Part shown: positions 48,141 to 59,769 of the stretch, one piece after another
How the letters are laid out: each line of letters starts with the position of its first letter
How positions within the stretch are numbered: the stretch's first letter is position 1
Source: Methylibium sp. NZG
Lineage (GTDB): Bacteria > Pseudomonadota > Gammaproteobacteria > Burkholderiales > Burkholderiaceae_C
Length of the DNA stretch: 64,000 nt
Direction: 5' to 3'
NCBI GenBank assembly: GCA_001263235.1
Contig: LGRD01000012.1
Location: forward strand, 1 to 64,000
Translations under genes and position numbers: made by a program
The notes under the pieces: model-generated
Told to the model about the DNA's origin: nothing
Seen by the model: the letters and a program-made list of their open reading frames with translations, nothing else
The model's database searches: none

Positions 48141-48745
48141 GTGGTCTGCTCCTTCACGTCGGCCAAGCCCACCGGCTCGAGCTTGATCTGGTAGCCCTTG
48201 CTCTGACCCGTCTGGCCGCAGAGCGAGAACTCGACACGCGCGTTCGACTTGAGGAACCCGCGCGGGTTGAACGCCGCAGAAGAAACGCCGCCCGTCGTGG
48301 CAAACCGCTGGCTGCCGCCGAGCGCCGGGTAGCTGCGAAAGACCTCCTCGCCATCGTCGCGCGCACCGTTGTTGTTGATATCTTCGAAAACCTGCCAGCC
48401 CCCGCTGAACTCGGCGCCGGCAACGATCGGCTCGAGCGCCTGCACCACCACGAAGTTGCCGCGCTTGGTGGCCTCGCTGCGCGCCAGCGTCAGCGCCGAC
48501 ACCAGCTCACTCTGCGACGCGCGCAGCCGGCTGTTGTTGATGAAGGACGCCATGTTGGGAGCCGCCAGCGCCAGCAGCACTGCCAGCACCACCAGCGTGA
48601 CCATCAACTCGACCATCGTGAAGCCGCGCTCGGAGCCGCCGACACCGCCAGCAGCGCCGTCGCCCTGGCCGGCCCCGTGACCCCGCTGATCCGGCCTCAG
48701 CCTTGACACGTGCGACTTCGACCTTCGAACCGGTCCGCTCACCAT
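48131..48745 (-). CDS. fimT: FimT/GspH-type minor pseudopilin
   Basis: 204 aa. The prepilin site is ERG-FTMVELMVTLVVLAVLLA, with NMASFINNSRLRASQSELVS following, as in FimT/GspH. ALTLARSEATKRGNFVVVQA and QVFEDINNNGARDDGEEVFR are strongly typical. The ATG at 48745 has GAGGAGA 6 bases upstream and gives a long leader of about 40 residues. First gene of the minor pilin operon; the 276 bases upstream to dnaE contain a C/G hairpin near 48862 but no firm promoter. Confidence 0.88.
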   Translation of the reverse strand: MVSGPVRRSKSHVSRLRPDQRGHGAGQGDGAAGGVGGSERGFTMVELMVTLVVLAVLLALAAPNMASFINNSRLRASQSELVSALTLARSEATKRGNFVVVQALEPIVAGAEFSGGWQVFEDINNNGARDDGEEVFRSYPALGGSQRFATTGGVSSAAFNPRGFLKSNARVEFSLCGQTGQSKGYQIKLEPVGLADVKEQTTCS

Positions 48746-49021
48746 GCGCGCTCTCCTCGTGCTGGCCGCTGTGGGCGGCAAGGGTCTGCCGTGCACCGGC
48801 TGACGTCCACGCGGGACACCACCGAGCCGTAAGACTTTGTTACGCGGCATTGTCACCACACCCCCTCGTTCACGGGGGGAACCGGTCGATGAACGGTCAG
48901 ATCACGCAGACCAACGGTCGCACTGTGTGCCCAAAACCGCCGCAACTGTTGCCGACTGTAACGCGCCCCGCTCGGCGCGCCCCGACTTGGGAGACGTGGC
49001 GGGCCTGGAAGTGCCGCCAGG

Positions 49022-52546
<3,525 letters not shown>

Positions 52547-52615
52547 GCGCGGCATTTTAGGGACGCGTGGCGGGCGGGTAGCGCCTGCGAATGTGCCTGA
52601 AACGCGCTCCGTAAA

Positions 52616-53365
52616 ATGCGCGAGGTGGGCATCCATCTGAATATCAGCGCATACAAGTTCGTCAGCGTGAGCGACACCGCCGAGTTGCGCGAGAGCGTTC
52701 GCTCACACGCGCAGGCGGGTGGCTTGAAGGGCACGGTGCTGATCGCCGACGAAGGCATCAATCTCTTTCTCGCCGGTGCGCCCGAGGCGGTGCACAACTT
52801 CGTCGCGTGGCTGCGCAGCGATGCGCGCTTCGCCGACCTGGCCGTGAAGGAAAGTCACTCGGCCGCGCTGCCTTTCGGCAAGTTGCTGGTCAAGGTCAAG
52901 GCCGAGATCATTCGCATGAACGAACGAGGCGTAAAGCCGCAGGCGCAACGTGCTCCCGCCGTCGCACCGCGCACGCTCAAACGCTGGCTCGACCAGGGAC
53001 ACGACGACGCCGGCCGACCGGTGCTGATGCTCGACACGCGCAACCAGTTCGAGGTCGACCACGGTCGCTTCGAAGGTGCGGTGAGTTGGCAACTGTCGAA
53101 GTTCAGCGACTTCCCCGCCGCGCTGCACGCGCACCGCGCGCAGCTCGAAGGCAAGACCGTGGTGAGCTACTGTACCGGCGGCATCCGCTGCGAGAAGGCG
53201 GCGCTGCTGATGCAGGGCGCGGGCGTGGAAAGCGTGCTGCAACTCGACGGCGGCATCCTGAAGTACTTCGAAGAAACCGGCGGCGCACACTTCAACGGCG
53301 CGTGTTTCGTCTTCGACGCGCGAGAGACCCTGAACCCGGCATTGACACCCGCGACCGAGGTGTAA
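52616..53365 (+). CDS. trhO: TrhO/YceA-type rhodanese: tRNA uridine(34) 5-hydroxylase
   Basis: 249 aa. The N-terminal acylphosphatase-like domain reads ISAYKFVSVSDTAELRESVR and LKGTVLIADEGINLFLAG; the rhodanese domain contains MLDTRNQFEVDHGRFEGAVS and the active-site loop VVSYCTGGIRCEKAALLMQ with two Cys, as in TrhO. The family hydroxylates U34 of certain tRNAs to ho5U, using O2. The C-terminal Cys-rich extension of longer homologues is short here. Start ATG at 52616; no strong Shine-Dalgarno is seen. Confidence 0.88.
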   Translation: MREVGIHLNISAYKFVSVSDTAELRESVRSHAQAGGLKGTVLIADEGINLFLAGAPEAVHNFVAWLRSDARFADLAVKESHSAALPFGKLLVKVKAEIIRMNERGVKPQAQRAPAVAPRTLKRWLDQGHDDAGRPVLMLDTRNQFEVDHGRFEGAVSWQLSKFSDFPAALHAHRAQLEGKTVVSYCTGGIRCEKAALLMQGAGVESVLQLDGGILKYFEETGGAHFNGACFVFDARETLNPALTPATEV

Positions 53366-53416
53366 GGTTCGCGCTCCGCGACCGACGGGCTTGCTTGCCA
53401 AGCCCGCGCCGAAGCC

Positions 53417-54829
53417 ATGAACCACCACCGCCCCCAAGCTCGTCACCAAGCGCCCTCGCCGGCGCACTCGCATGCGCACTCGGAGGTGCACCCGCAGGCG
53501 AACCCACGCTCGCAAGCGCACTCCACAGCGCACCCACACCACGCGCCTGAAGCGCTGGCAGGCCACTACACACAAGTGCGCCAGGCCACGCTCGCACTCG
53601 CCGCCCCACTGACGGCCGAAGACTGCCAGCTCCAGTCGATGCCCGACGCCAGCCCCACCAAGTGGCACCTGGCGCACGTCACCTGGTTCTTCGAGACCTT
53701 TGTGCTCGAACGCTTCGAGGCCGAGCGCTTTCGTCCCTTCGACGCGCGCTTTCGCGTGCTGTTCAACAGCTACTACCAAGGCGTCGGCGAGCAGCACCCG
53801 CGCGCGCAGCGCGGGCTCATCAGCCGGCCCACGCTCGACGAGGTGAAGCGCTACCGCGCGCAGGTGGACGAGCGCATCCACGCCGTTCTCGCGACACACC
53901 CCCGCGCGCACGCGGACGACGACACGCTGCAGCAACTGGTCACCCTTGGCCTGCACCACGAGCAGCAGCACCAGGAGCTGCTGCTCACCGACATCAAGCA
54001 CGCACTCAGCTTCAACCCCGGCCACGCTGCTTATGCCAAACGCTGGCCGATGGCCCGTGTGCAGCCGCAGCCGCTGCAGTGGATCGCCCACGCGGCCGGC
54101 ATGATCGAGCTGGGCCACGACGCCGCGCAAGACGGCGCCTTCTGCTTCGACAACGAGACGCCACGCCACCCCACCTACACCGCCCCGTTCGAGATCGCAT
54201 CGCGGCCGGTGTCGTACGGCGAGTACCTGGCCTTCATGAGCGACGGCGGCTACACGCGGCCCGAGCTGTGGCTGGCGATGGGCTGGGACTGGGTGCGCAG
54301 CAGCCAGCGCCGCGCGCCGCTGTATTGGATCGAGCGCGACGGCGCATGGCTGAACCACACGCTGCAGGGCCTGGTCGAGATCGACCCCCACACACCCGTG
54401 TGCCACCTCAACTACTTCGAAGCCGACGCTTACGCGCGCTGGGCCGGCGCCCGCCTGCCCACCGAAGCCGAATGGGAGCACGCCGCGCGGCGCCTGGGCG
54501 CCGCCGCGCCCACCAACCCGCGCAACAACTTCGCCCACCTCGGCGCCTTCCACCCGCTGCCGCAGGCCGACGCGGCGCACAGCGCGCCTGTGCAGATGTT
54601 CGGCGACGTGTGGGAGTGGACCCAGTCGAACTACAACCCCTACCCCGGCTACCGCCCGCTGCCCGGCGCGGTGGGCGAGTACAACGGCAAGTTCATGTGC
54701 AACCAGTTCGTGCTGCGCGGGGGGTCGTGTGCCACGCCGGCTGGGCAAGTGCGCGCCGGCTACCGCAATTTCTTTCCGCCCGATGCGCAGTGGCAGTTCA
54801 GCGGACTGCGGCTGGCGAGGGACCTGTGA
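53417..54829 (+). CDS. egtB: EgtB-like ergothioneine biosynthesis sulfoxide synthase
   Basis: 470 aa. The N-terminal 45 residues are His/Ala/Pro-rich and look disordered (HSHAHSEVHPQ, HPHHAPEA). A DinB-2 iron-binding domain follows: SPTKWHLAHVTWFFETFVLE and the HHEQQHQELLLTDIKHAL ligand motif near residue 180. The C-terminal FGE-sulfatase domain reads RPVSYGEYLAFM, ARLPTEAEWEHAARR, GDVWEWTQSNYNPYPGYRP and VLRGGSCATP. EgtB joins trimethylhistidine (hercynine) to a thiol donor. EgtD, which makes hercynine, is not adjacent. Later in-frame starts may be the true one, removing the His-rich part. Confidence 0.85.
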   Translation: MNHHRPQARHQAPSPAHSHAHSEVHPQANPRSQAHSTAHPHHAPEALAGHYTQVRQATLALAAPLTAEDCQLQSMPDASPTKWHLAHVTWFFETFVLERFEAERFRPFDARFRVLFNSYYQGVGEQHPRAQRGLISRPTLDEVKRYRAQVDERIHAVLATHPRAHADDDTLQQLVTLGLHHEQQHQELLLTDIKHALSFNPGHAAYAKRWPMARVQPQPLQWIAHAAGMIELGHDAAQDGAFCFDNETPRHPTYTAPFEIASRPVSYGEYLAFMSDGGYTRPELWLAMGWDWVRSSQRRAPLYWIERDGAWLNHTLQGLVEIDPHTPVCHLNYFEADAYARWAGARLPTEAEWEHAARRLGAAAPTNPRNNFAHLGAFHPLPQADAAHSAPVQMFGDVWEWTQSNYNPYPGYRPLPGAVGEYNGKFMCNQFVLRGGSCATPAGQVRAGYRNFFPPDAQWQFSGLRLARDL

Positions 54830-54892
54830 TCACCGTTGCGCGCAGCAGTCGCATGCCAATTGCAGCCCCGCAACATAGTGCGAGCCGGATCA

Positions 54893-55714
54893 TCACGACT
54901 GATTGGAACGTTCCCGTTGGCGCTGACGAAGACGCTTGACATACGGCGCATCAACCGCCTGTTCGGCAGCAAGACCTAGAGCGCAGCTCAGTAAGCTGGC
55001 CACGCTGCGATCCGTGAGGTCGAACGAGCGCGGCAGGTACCCAAAACCACGACCAGTGCCCTCCTCGATAGCGACAAAGAATGCCCTAAAGGTATCCGCC
55101 AAGCCCGCACGAGGCCCCTCGGTTGCAGCTTCGGTGAGGGCATCGTGCGGACTGGGTGCTGCTCGCGCCGCGTCGTCAGCAATAGCCTGAATCACTGCGC
55201 CCAACGACGGCCAGTACTTGAGGTCGAATTGCCCTGTCATTTCTTCGAGCTTCTCCTTCACATACTGCTCGTAGCCGTAGTTCCCATCGGCTCCGGCATG
55301 GATCGCATCGACAGGGTGGTACAGCGTGTTGCAAGAGAACCCGGAGTGATTCTTTAGTTCGGCGCGTTCGTTGAGCAATTTGGCAAGGGAACTCGCGACC
55401 CTTTCGATTTTCTTGTTGACCGCGACCAACCTTGCTTTGTCTGTACGCGCTTCCTGGTTCGACTCTGCGTTCCAGAATGCCCCAACGCTCTGCAAGAGGT
55501 CGAAGAACGAGTGGAGTGCCCGTGGATCATCACTGAGCTTGCTGTAAAGCTCGTCATATGCGTCTTCCACTTCGAGCCCGCGTTCGAGGAGTCGATCAAT
55601 AACGCTCACTTCGCTGGGAAGGATTGACTTCTCGATCTTGTTAGCGCGTTCTGCTTTCAGCAGCTTCTCGCAGATTTCGCGGGCACGCTTGGTAGTGGAT
55701 GCATTGGTTTTCAT
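54893..55714 (-). CDS. Hypothetical protein of foreign-looking composition
   Basis: 273 aa, unrecognised. The N-terminal half is Lys/Glu-rich and helical (KRAREICEKLLKAERANKIE, KARLVAVNKKIERVASSLAK), possibly a coiled coil. Near residue 125 it has a Cys/His segment (SGFSCNTLYHPVDAIHAGAD), then YGYEQYVKEKLEEM. The C-terminus is Arg-rich (RLRQRQRERSNQS). No signal peptide or membrane segment. GC content is near 50-55% by eye, against about 68% around it, and codon use includes many A/T-ending codons, so recent acquisition is likely. Its neighbours give no functional hint. Confidence 0.6.
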   Translation of the reverse strand: MKTNASTTKRAREICEKLLKAERANKIEKSILPSEVSVIDRLLERGLEVEDAYDELYSKLSDDPRALHSFFDLLQSVGAFWNAESNQEARTDKARLVAVNKKIERVASSLAKLLNERAELKNHSGFSCNTLYHPVDAIHAGADGNYGYEQYVKEKLEEMTGQFDLKYWPSLGAVIQAIADDAARAAPSPHDALTEAATEGPRAGLADTFRAFFVAIEEGTGRGFGYLPRSFDLTDRSVASLLSCALGLAAEQAVDAPYVKRLRQRQRERSNQS

Positions 55715-55924
55715 GGGACTCCTCGGTCAACGCAAGGAAGAGTACTCGCGTGGTCGACGGCTGTCGGCACCTGAAACCGACAAATGCACCGAGGCTTCAG
55801 GTACCCACGGGTATTGATTTCAGTTTCCAGGCCACCAGTAGCTGGCGCGGCTCATGGCGAGGTCATGCGCGCCCTCACAGAAGTCCACTCGTGCCAGAAA
55901 GCGGCGCACCCAGCGTCTTCGACC

Positions 55925-56572
55925 TCACGAATTCAGCACCCCCAACACCTCCGACCGAAACTCCCGCTGGTACAGGATGTAGATCACCCCCAGCGACGCG
56001 AGCATGAAGGCCCAGGCCGAGAAGAACCAACCGATCGCGGCGAACGCGAGGTAGTACGAGCGCAGCCCGTCGTTGAAGGTCTCGGCGGCCAGGCTGACCA
56101 CGCGCCCCGCCTTGTCGGCGAACGCGTCGCGCGGCAGGTTGTGTTCGGCGAACTGTTTTGCCTCCGGCGCTGCCGCCACCAGCAGCGCGCCGAAGGTGTA
56201 TTGCCGCATCGACCAGGTGAAGCGGAAGAACGCGTAGACGAAGATGCCGAGCAGCAGCAGCACCTTCAGGTCGAACACCAGGATCGAGGTCTGCGCGGCG
56301 AACGGGATGTCGCGCACGAGTTCGTTGGCGCGGTCGCTGGTGCCCAGCACGGCGAGCAGGCCGCCGATGATCAGGATCGTCGTGGACGCAAAGAACGACG
56401 GGCTGCTTGAGAGGCTCTGGATCACCACCGCATCGACCACGCGCACCTCGCGGTGGGTGGTCTGCAGCATCCACTGGCGGCGGATGCGGTTGGTGCTGGC
56501 CAGGATCGACGGCCGCGTCAGCGCCCGGCGCCGCGCGAACTGGGCGTAGCCGATCCAGGCGGAGAAGAACAT
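55925..56572 (-). CDS. DUF599 domain-containing membrane protein, 5' end uncertain
   Basis: 215 aa from the ATG at 56572. The body is DUF599-like: FSAWIGYAQFARRRALTRPS, NRIRRQWMLQTTHREVRVVD, DLKVLLLLGIFVYAFFRFTW and GWFFSAWAFMLASLGVIYIL, with about four transmembrane segments. In-frame sequence upstream of this ATG (RVEWAAL) looks like native protein, yet no start codon lies in frame between it and the IS256 element 98 bases upstream, or before the next stop on the far side of the element. The N-terminus is therefore probably damaged, or uses the internal ATG. Function unknown. Confidence 0.65.
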   Translation of the reverse strand: MFFSAWIGYAQFARRRALTRPSILASTNRIRRQWMLQTTHREVRVVDAVVIQSLSSSPSFFASTTILIIGGLLAVLGTSDRANELVRDIPFAAQTSILVFDLKVLLLLGIFVYAFFRFTWSMRQYTFGALLVAAAPEAKQFAEHNLPRDAFADKAGRVVSLAAETFNDGLRSYYLAFAAIGWFFSAWAFMLASLGVIYILYQREFRSEVLGVLNS

Positions 56573-56660
56573 AAAGAGCGCCGCCCACTCGACCCGGGCA
56601 GCACGGAGGTCAAGTCGGAAAACACAGCAGCGGCGCTTTGGCCGGCCGGACGGCGCGCCG

Positions 56661-56670
56661 ACCCTGGGGG
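56661..56670. repeat. Target-site duplication, left copy
   Basis: ACCCTGGGGG directly abuts the left end of the IS256-family element and recurs at 58129-58138 on the other side. Ten bases is slightly longer than the 8-9 bp usual for the family; the G-run makes the exact boundary uncertain by one base. Confidence 0.75.
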
Positions 56671-56697
56671 GAGTGTCCGAATTTCTGTGTTCGAGGC
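56671..56697. repeat. Left terminal inverted repeat of the IS256-family element
   Basis: It matches the right end (58100-58128, inverted) over about 25 bp with two or three small indels and one or two substitutions. It is less well conserved than usual for a recently active copy. Confidence 0.75.
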
Positions 56698-56768
56698 GGA
56701 TTGTTGAATTTGGCTTCGCTTGATGTACTTTGAATTGAGGCCCCTGCCAGGCCGCCGGAGGCGCCCCC

Positions 56769-56797
56769 GGTTGAGCCATGTATTTCATGGTTCAACC
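56769..56797. terminator. Hairpin at the transposase stop codon
   Basis: GGTTGAGCCATG (56769-56780) pairs with CATGGTTCAACC (56786-56797) with one mismatch and a TATTT loop. It overlaps the transposase stop codon inside the element. It may end transcription from either side and so shield the transposase gene, but there is no T-run. Confidence 0.4.
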
Positions 56798-58075
56798 CAG
56801 AGGGCTGGCGAGCCGAGTGAAGCGCTCCTCGTAGAGTATCGCGAACTGATTCATCGCCTCCTTCCAGTTGTGTGCCGCGCGACCCCAATCGGCCGTGATG
56901 TTGCGCAGCGCCAGCCAGATCAGCTTGGTGGCCGCGTCATCGCTGGGGAAGTGCCCGCGCGTCTTGATGATCTTGCGCAGCCGCGCGTTCACGCTCTCGA
57001 TGGCGTTGGTGGTGTAGATCACCTTGCGCACCGCCGGCGGGAAAGCGAAGAACGGAATCACCCGGTCCCAGGCGCGACGCCAGGCGGCCACCACGGTGGG
57101 GAACTTCGCGCCCCACGCGCCTTGCTCGAACGCGTCGAGTTCGGCCTGCGCGGCCTCGGCGCTGGGGGCGGTGTAGATCGGCTTGATCGCCGCAGCCAGC
57201 GCCTTGCGCTCCTTCCAGCTGGCGTAGTCCAGGCTGTTGCGCATCAGGTGCACGATGCAGGTCTGCAGCGTGGTGGCCGGGAACACCGCACCGAGCGCCT
57301 CGGGCATGCCCTTCAAACCATCGGTGACGGCGACCAGGATGTCGGCCACGCCTCGGGTCTTCAGGTCGTTGAAGACCTTCATCCAGAATTTGGCACCCTC
57401 GGTGCCCTCGATCCACAGCCCGAGGATGTCGCGCGTACCGTCGGGCAGCACGCCCAGCGCGAGGTAGATCGCCTTGTTGCGCACCACCGCGTCCTCGCGG
57501 ATCTTCACGCGCAGCGCGTCGAAGAAGACCACCGGGTACATCGGCTCGAGCGGGCGCGATTGCCAGGCCTTGACCTCGGCCATCACTGCCTCGGTGACCG
57601 CGCTGATGAACTCGGCCGAGACCTGGGTGCCGTACTGCTCGGCCAGGTAGCCCTGGATCTCGCGCATCGTCATGCCGCGCGCGTACATCGCGATGATTTT
57701 GTCGTCGAAGCCGGTGAAGCGCCGCTCGTGCTTGGGGATGAGCAGCGGCTCGAAGCTGGCGTCGCGGTCGCGCGGCACCTCGATGCGCAGCGGGCCGTCC
57801 TCGGTCAACACGGTCTTGCCGCTGGCGCCGTTGCGCTGATTGGCCGTGGCCTCGGGCTTGGCCGCGCCGCTGGCGTAGCCAAGATGGTGGCCGAGTTCGG
57901 CGCCGAGGGCGCGCTCGATCAGTGCCTTCTTGAACGCCATCGACGCGGCGTTGACCTCCTCGCCGGTCATCGGCCCGCTCACGAACTGGTCAAGCAGTTC
58001 CTTGGGAATCTTCGGCAGCGCCGCGGACTTCGCCGCGATCGCCGCGTTCTTCAACTTCGTCTTGCTCATCGGCAT
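56792..58075 (-). CDS. IS256-family (Mutator-type) transposase
   Basis: 427-aa DDE transposase of normal length with no frameshift. Catalytic residues are Asp186 (VVFFDALRVKI), Asp252 (VAVTDGLKGMPEA) and Glu360 (TTNAIESVNARLRK). The family signature with C-x2-H lies in LQTCIVHLMRNSLDY. It cuts and copies the surrounding element. The intact frame suggests it may still be active. Confidence 0.95.
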   Translation of the reverse strand: MPMSKTKLKNAAIAAKSAALPKIPKELLDQFVSGPMTGEEVNAASMAFKKALIERALGAELGHHLGYASGAAKPEATANQRNGASGKTVLTEDGPLRIEVPRDRDASFEPLLIPKHERRFTGFDDKIIAMYARGMTMREIQGYLAEQYGTQVSAEFISAVTEAVMAEVKAWQSRPLEPMYPVVFFDALRVKIREDAVVRNKAIYLALGVLPDGTRDILGLWIEGTEGAKFWMKVFNDLKTRGVADILVAVTDGLKGMPEALGAVFPATTLQTCIVHLMRNSLDYASWKERKALAAAIKPIYTAPSAEAAQAELDAFEQGAWGAKFPTVVAAWRRAWDRVIPFFAFPPAVRKVIYTTNAIESVNARLRKIIKTRGHFPSDDAATKLIWLALRNITADWGRAAHNWKEAMNQFAILYEERFTRLASPLG

Positions 58076-58099
58076 ACATGCTCCTGGTGGTCATGCTAT

Positions 58100-58128
58100 G
58101 CCTCGCACACAAAATTCAGGACAGGCTC
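58100..58128. repeat. Right terminal inverted repeat of the IS256-family element
   Basis: On the minus strand it reads GAGCCTGTCCTGAATTTTGT followed by GTGCGAGGC, close to the usual ends of this family. It lies 24 bases upstream of the transposase start. Confidence 0.8.
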
Positions 58129-58138
58129 ACCCTGGGGG
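58129..58138. repeat. Target-site duplication, right copy
   Basis: ACCCTGGGGG, identical to 56661-56670, directly abuts the right end of the IS256-family element. Confidence 0.75.
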
Positions 58139-58194
58139 GCCCGCGACGCTCAGCCGCTCGCGTCGGTCGCCTTCAACGCGCCCTTTTCGCCCCT

Positions 58195-58785
58195 TCAACG
58201 CCCCTTCAACGCCCCCGCCACGCGCACCACCGCCGCCACGACACGCTGCACGCTCTGCTGTTGCTTCGGGTCGATCAACGCGCCGTGTTCATCGAACGCC
58301 TTGCCCGCCTGCACCAGCGCGAACTGCTCGGGCACGACGAGCATGCCGAGCGTGTTGTGCAGGAACTGGCGCGCGAAGCCGAGGCTGCGCAGGCCGCCCA
58401 TCGGGCCGGGCGATGCGCTCATCACGCCGGCTACTCTGCCCGCCATCGCGGCCAGGCCGGCGGGCGCGCCGTCGGTTGCGGGCACGCGCGAGACCCAGTC
58501 GAGCGCATTGATCAGCAGCGGCGTGGGGAAGCCGTTGTACTCGGGTGACGCGATCAGCAGCGCGTCGTGCGTGGCGATGAGCCAGCGCAGCTCGAGCGCG
58601 CCGGCGGGCAGGCCGGCGGCTTCGATTTCGGCGTCGTACAGCGGCAGCGCGAGGCTGCGCAGGTCGAGCGGCGTGACCTCGGCGCCGAGTTCGCGCGCGG
58701 CCCGAGTGGCCACAGCGAGCAGCTTGCCGTTGAAGGAGCCGGGGCGTGCGCTGCCGGCGAAGGCGAGGAGGCGAGGAGCGGTCAT
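58195..58785 (-). CDS. NAD(P)H-dependent FMN reductase family protein
   Basis: 196-aa flavodoxin-like oxidoreductase. The N-terminal phosphate-binding loop for FMN reads LLAFAGSARPGSFNGKLLAV, and the second FMN contact is ALLIASPEYNGFPTPLLINA. The family includes FMN reductases, chromate/azo reductases and NAD(P)H quinone reductases; the substrate here is open. A short repeated motif (CCTTCAACG, three times at 58170-58210) spans its stop codon. Confidence 0.88.
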   Translation of the reverse strand: MTAPRLLAFAGSARPGSFNGKLLAVATRAARELGAEVTPLDLRSLALPLYDAEIEAAGLPAGALELRWLIATHDALLIASPEYNGFPTPLLINALDWVSRVPATDGAPAGLAAMAGRVAGVMSASPGPMGGLRSLGFARQFLHNTLGMLVVPEQFALVQAGKAFDEHGALIDPKQQQSVQRVVAAVVRVAGALKGR

Positions 58786-58850
58786 CGAGTTGTCCGATTC
58801 TTGAGGCGAGGCAGCGGCTGTTGAGTCGGCAACGTCGAACTTGAACCGGT

Positions 58851-58890
58851 CGCCCTGAGCCTGTCGAAGGGCTTCGACAGGCTCAGCCCG
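58851..58890. repeat. REP-like palindrome (CTGAGCCTGTCGAAG type)
   Basis: CTGAGCCTGTCGAAG (58855-58869) is followed after GG by its exact reverse complement (58872-58886), a 15-bp perfect stem. From memory this palindrome is a widely dispersed intergenic element in environmental Burkholderiales and other high-GC Proteobacteria. It lies between the pirin stop and the FMN reductase start and may act as an mRNA 3' hairpin for pirin. Confidence 0.8.
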
Positions 58891-58934
58891 AACGGAGATT
58901 CAAGATCATGCATCCCGGCCCACCGTTCTCAACA

Positions 58935-59657
58935 TCATGCCGCCAGATCGAACACGATCACCTCCGCATCGCGCCCGTCCGCGAGCGTGACCTGCGGTTC
59001 GCCTTCGAGCTTGGCCGCGTCGCCGGCTGCGAGCGTCTGGCCGTTCACCGCCACCTGCCCGCGCACCACATGAACATACGCCTTGCGGCCGGGCTGCAAC
59101 GCGAGCATGGCCGACTCAGACCCGTCGAACAGACCGGCGTACAGGGCCGCATCGGCATGGATGCGCACCGAGCCCTCGCGCGCGTCGCGGCTGGCGACCA
59201 GGCGCAGCGCGCCGCGCTTGGTGGCCGCATCGAAATGCTTCTGCTCGTAGCCGGGCTCGATGCCGCGCTCGTCGGGCAGGATCCAGATCTGCAAAAAGTG
59301 CGTCGTCTGGTCTTTCGCGTGGTTGAACTCGCTGTGCATCACGCCGCGGCCGGCGCTCATGCGTTGCACGTCGCCGGGGCGGATGACGCCGGTCTGCGCG
59401 GAGCCCTGGGCTCCATTCCCCATGCTGTCCTTGTGCGCCAGCTCGCCGCTCAGCACGTAGCTGACGATCTCCATGTCGCGGTGCCCGTGCGTGCCGAAGC
59501 CGGTGCCCGGTGCGATGCGGTCCTCGTTGATGACGCGCAGGTTGCCGAAGCCCATGTGGTTCGGGTCGTGGTAGTCGGCGAACGAAAAGCTGTGGAAGCT
59601 CTTGAGCCAGCCGTGGTCGGCAAAACCTCGTTCGGATGACTTGCGCAGCGCGATCAT
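58935..59657 (-). CDS. Pirin family protein
   Basis: 240-aa bicupin. The N-terminal cupin has the metal ligands in FGTHGHRDMEIVSYVLSGEL (two His) and the His/Glu pair in GRGVMHSEFNH; family segments GWLKSFHSFSFADYHDPNHM and LQIWILPDERGIEPGYEQK are present. Bacterial pirins are iron proteins, some with quercetinase activity, others thought to sense stress. The ATG at 59657 has AAGGAC upstream. A LysR gene is divergent across 112 bp, so it probably regulates pirin. Confidence 0.92.
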   Translation of the reverse strand: MIALRKSSERGFADHGWLKSFHSFSFADYHDPNHMGFGNLRVINEDRIAPGTGFGTHGHRDMEIVSYVLSGELAHKDSMGNGAQGSAQTGVIRPGDVQRMSAGRGVMHSEFNHAKDQTTHFLQIWILPDERGIEPGYEQKHFDAATKRGALRLVASRDAREGSVRIHADAALYAGLFDGSESAMLALQPGRKAYVHVVRGQVAVNGQTLAAGDAAKLEGEPQVTLADGRDAEVIVFDLAA

Positions 59658-59769
59658 GGGGACGTGTCCTTTCGGGTCGATGTTGAAACCGTCGAACATC
59701 GAATGTAGGTCTTGCCTCGCAGACCCAAAGCCCCGCGGCTTGAAGCCGACGTTCAAATAAGATGAAGCC

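Larger units (their letters stand above)
56671..58128 (-). mobile_element. IS256-family insertion sequence, complete, about 1.46 kb
   Basis: One intact transposase gene (56792-58075) is flanked by imperfect terminal inverted repeats. The right end (minus reading) is GAGCCTGTCCTGAATTTTGT, then GTGCGAGGC; the left end is GAGTGTCCGAATTTCTGTGT, then TCGAGGC. A 10-bp direct repeat on both sides marks insertion. The element lies between the DUF599 gene and the FMN reductase gene. Confidence 0.9.

Noticed and set aside
55925-56788. A 287-aa version of the DUF599 protein starting inside the IS element
   Set aside because: Its first 70 residues come from the IS end and the GC-rich flank and do not resemble the family.
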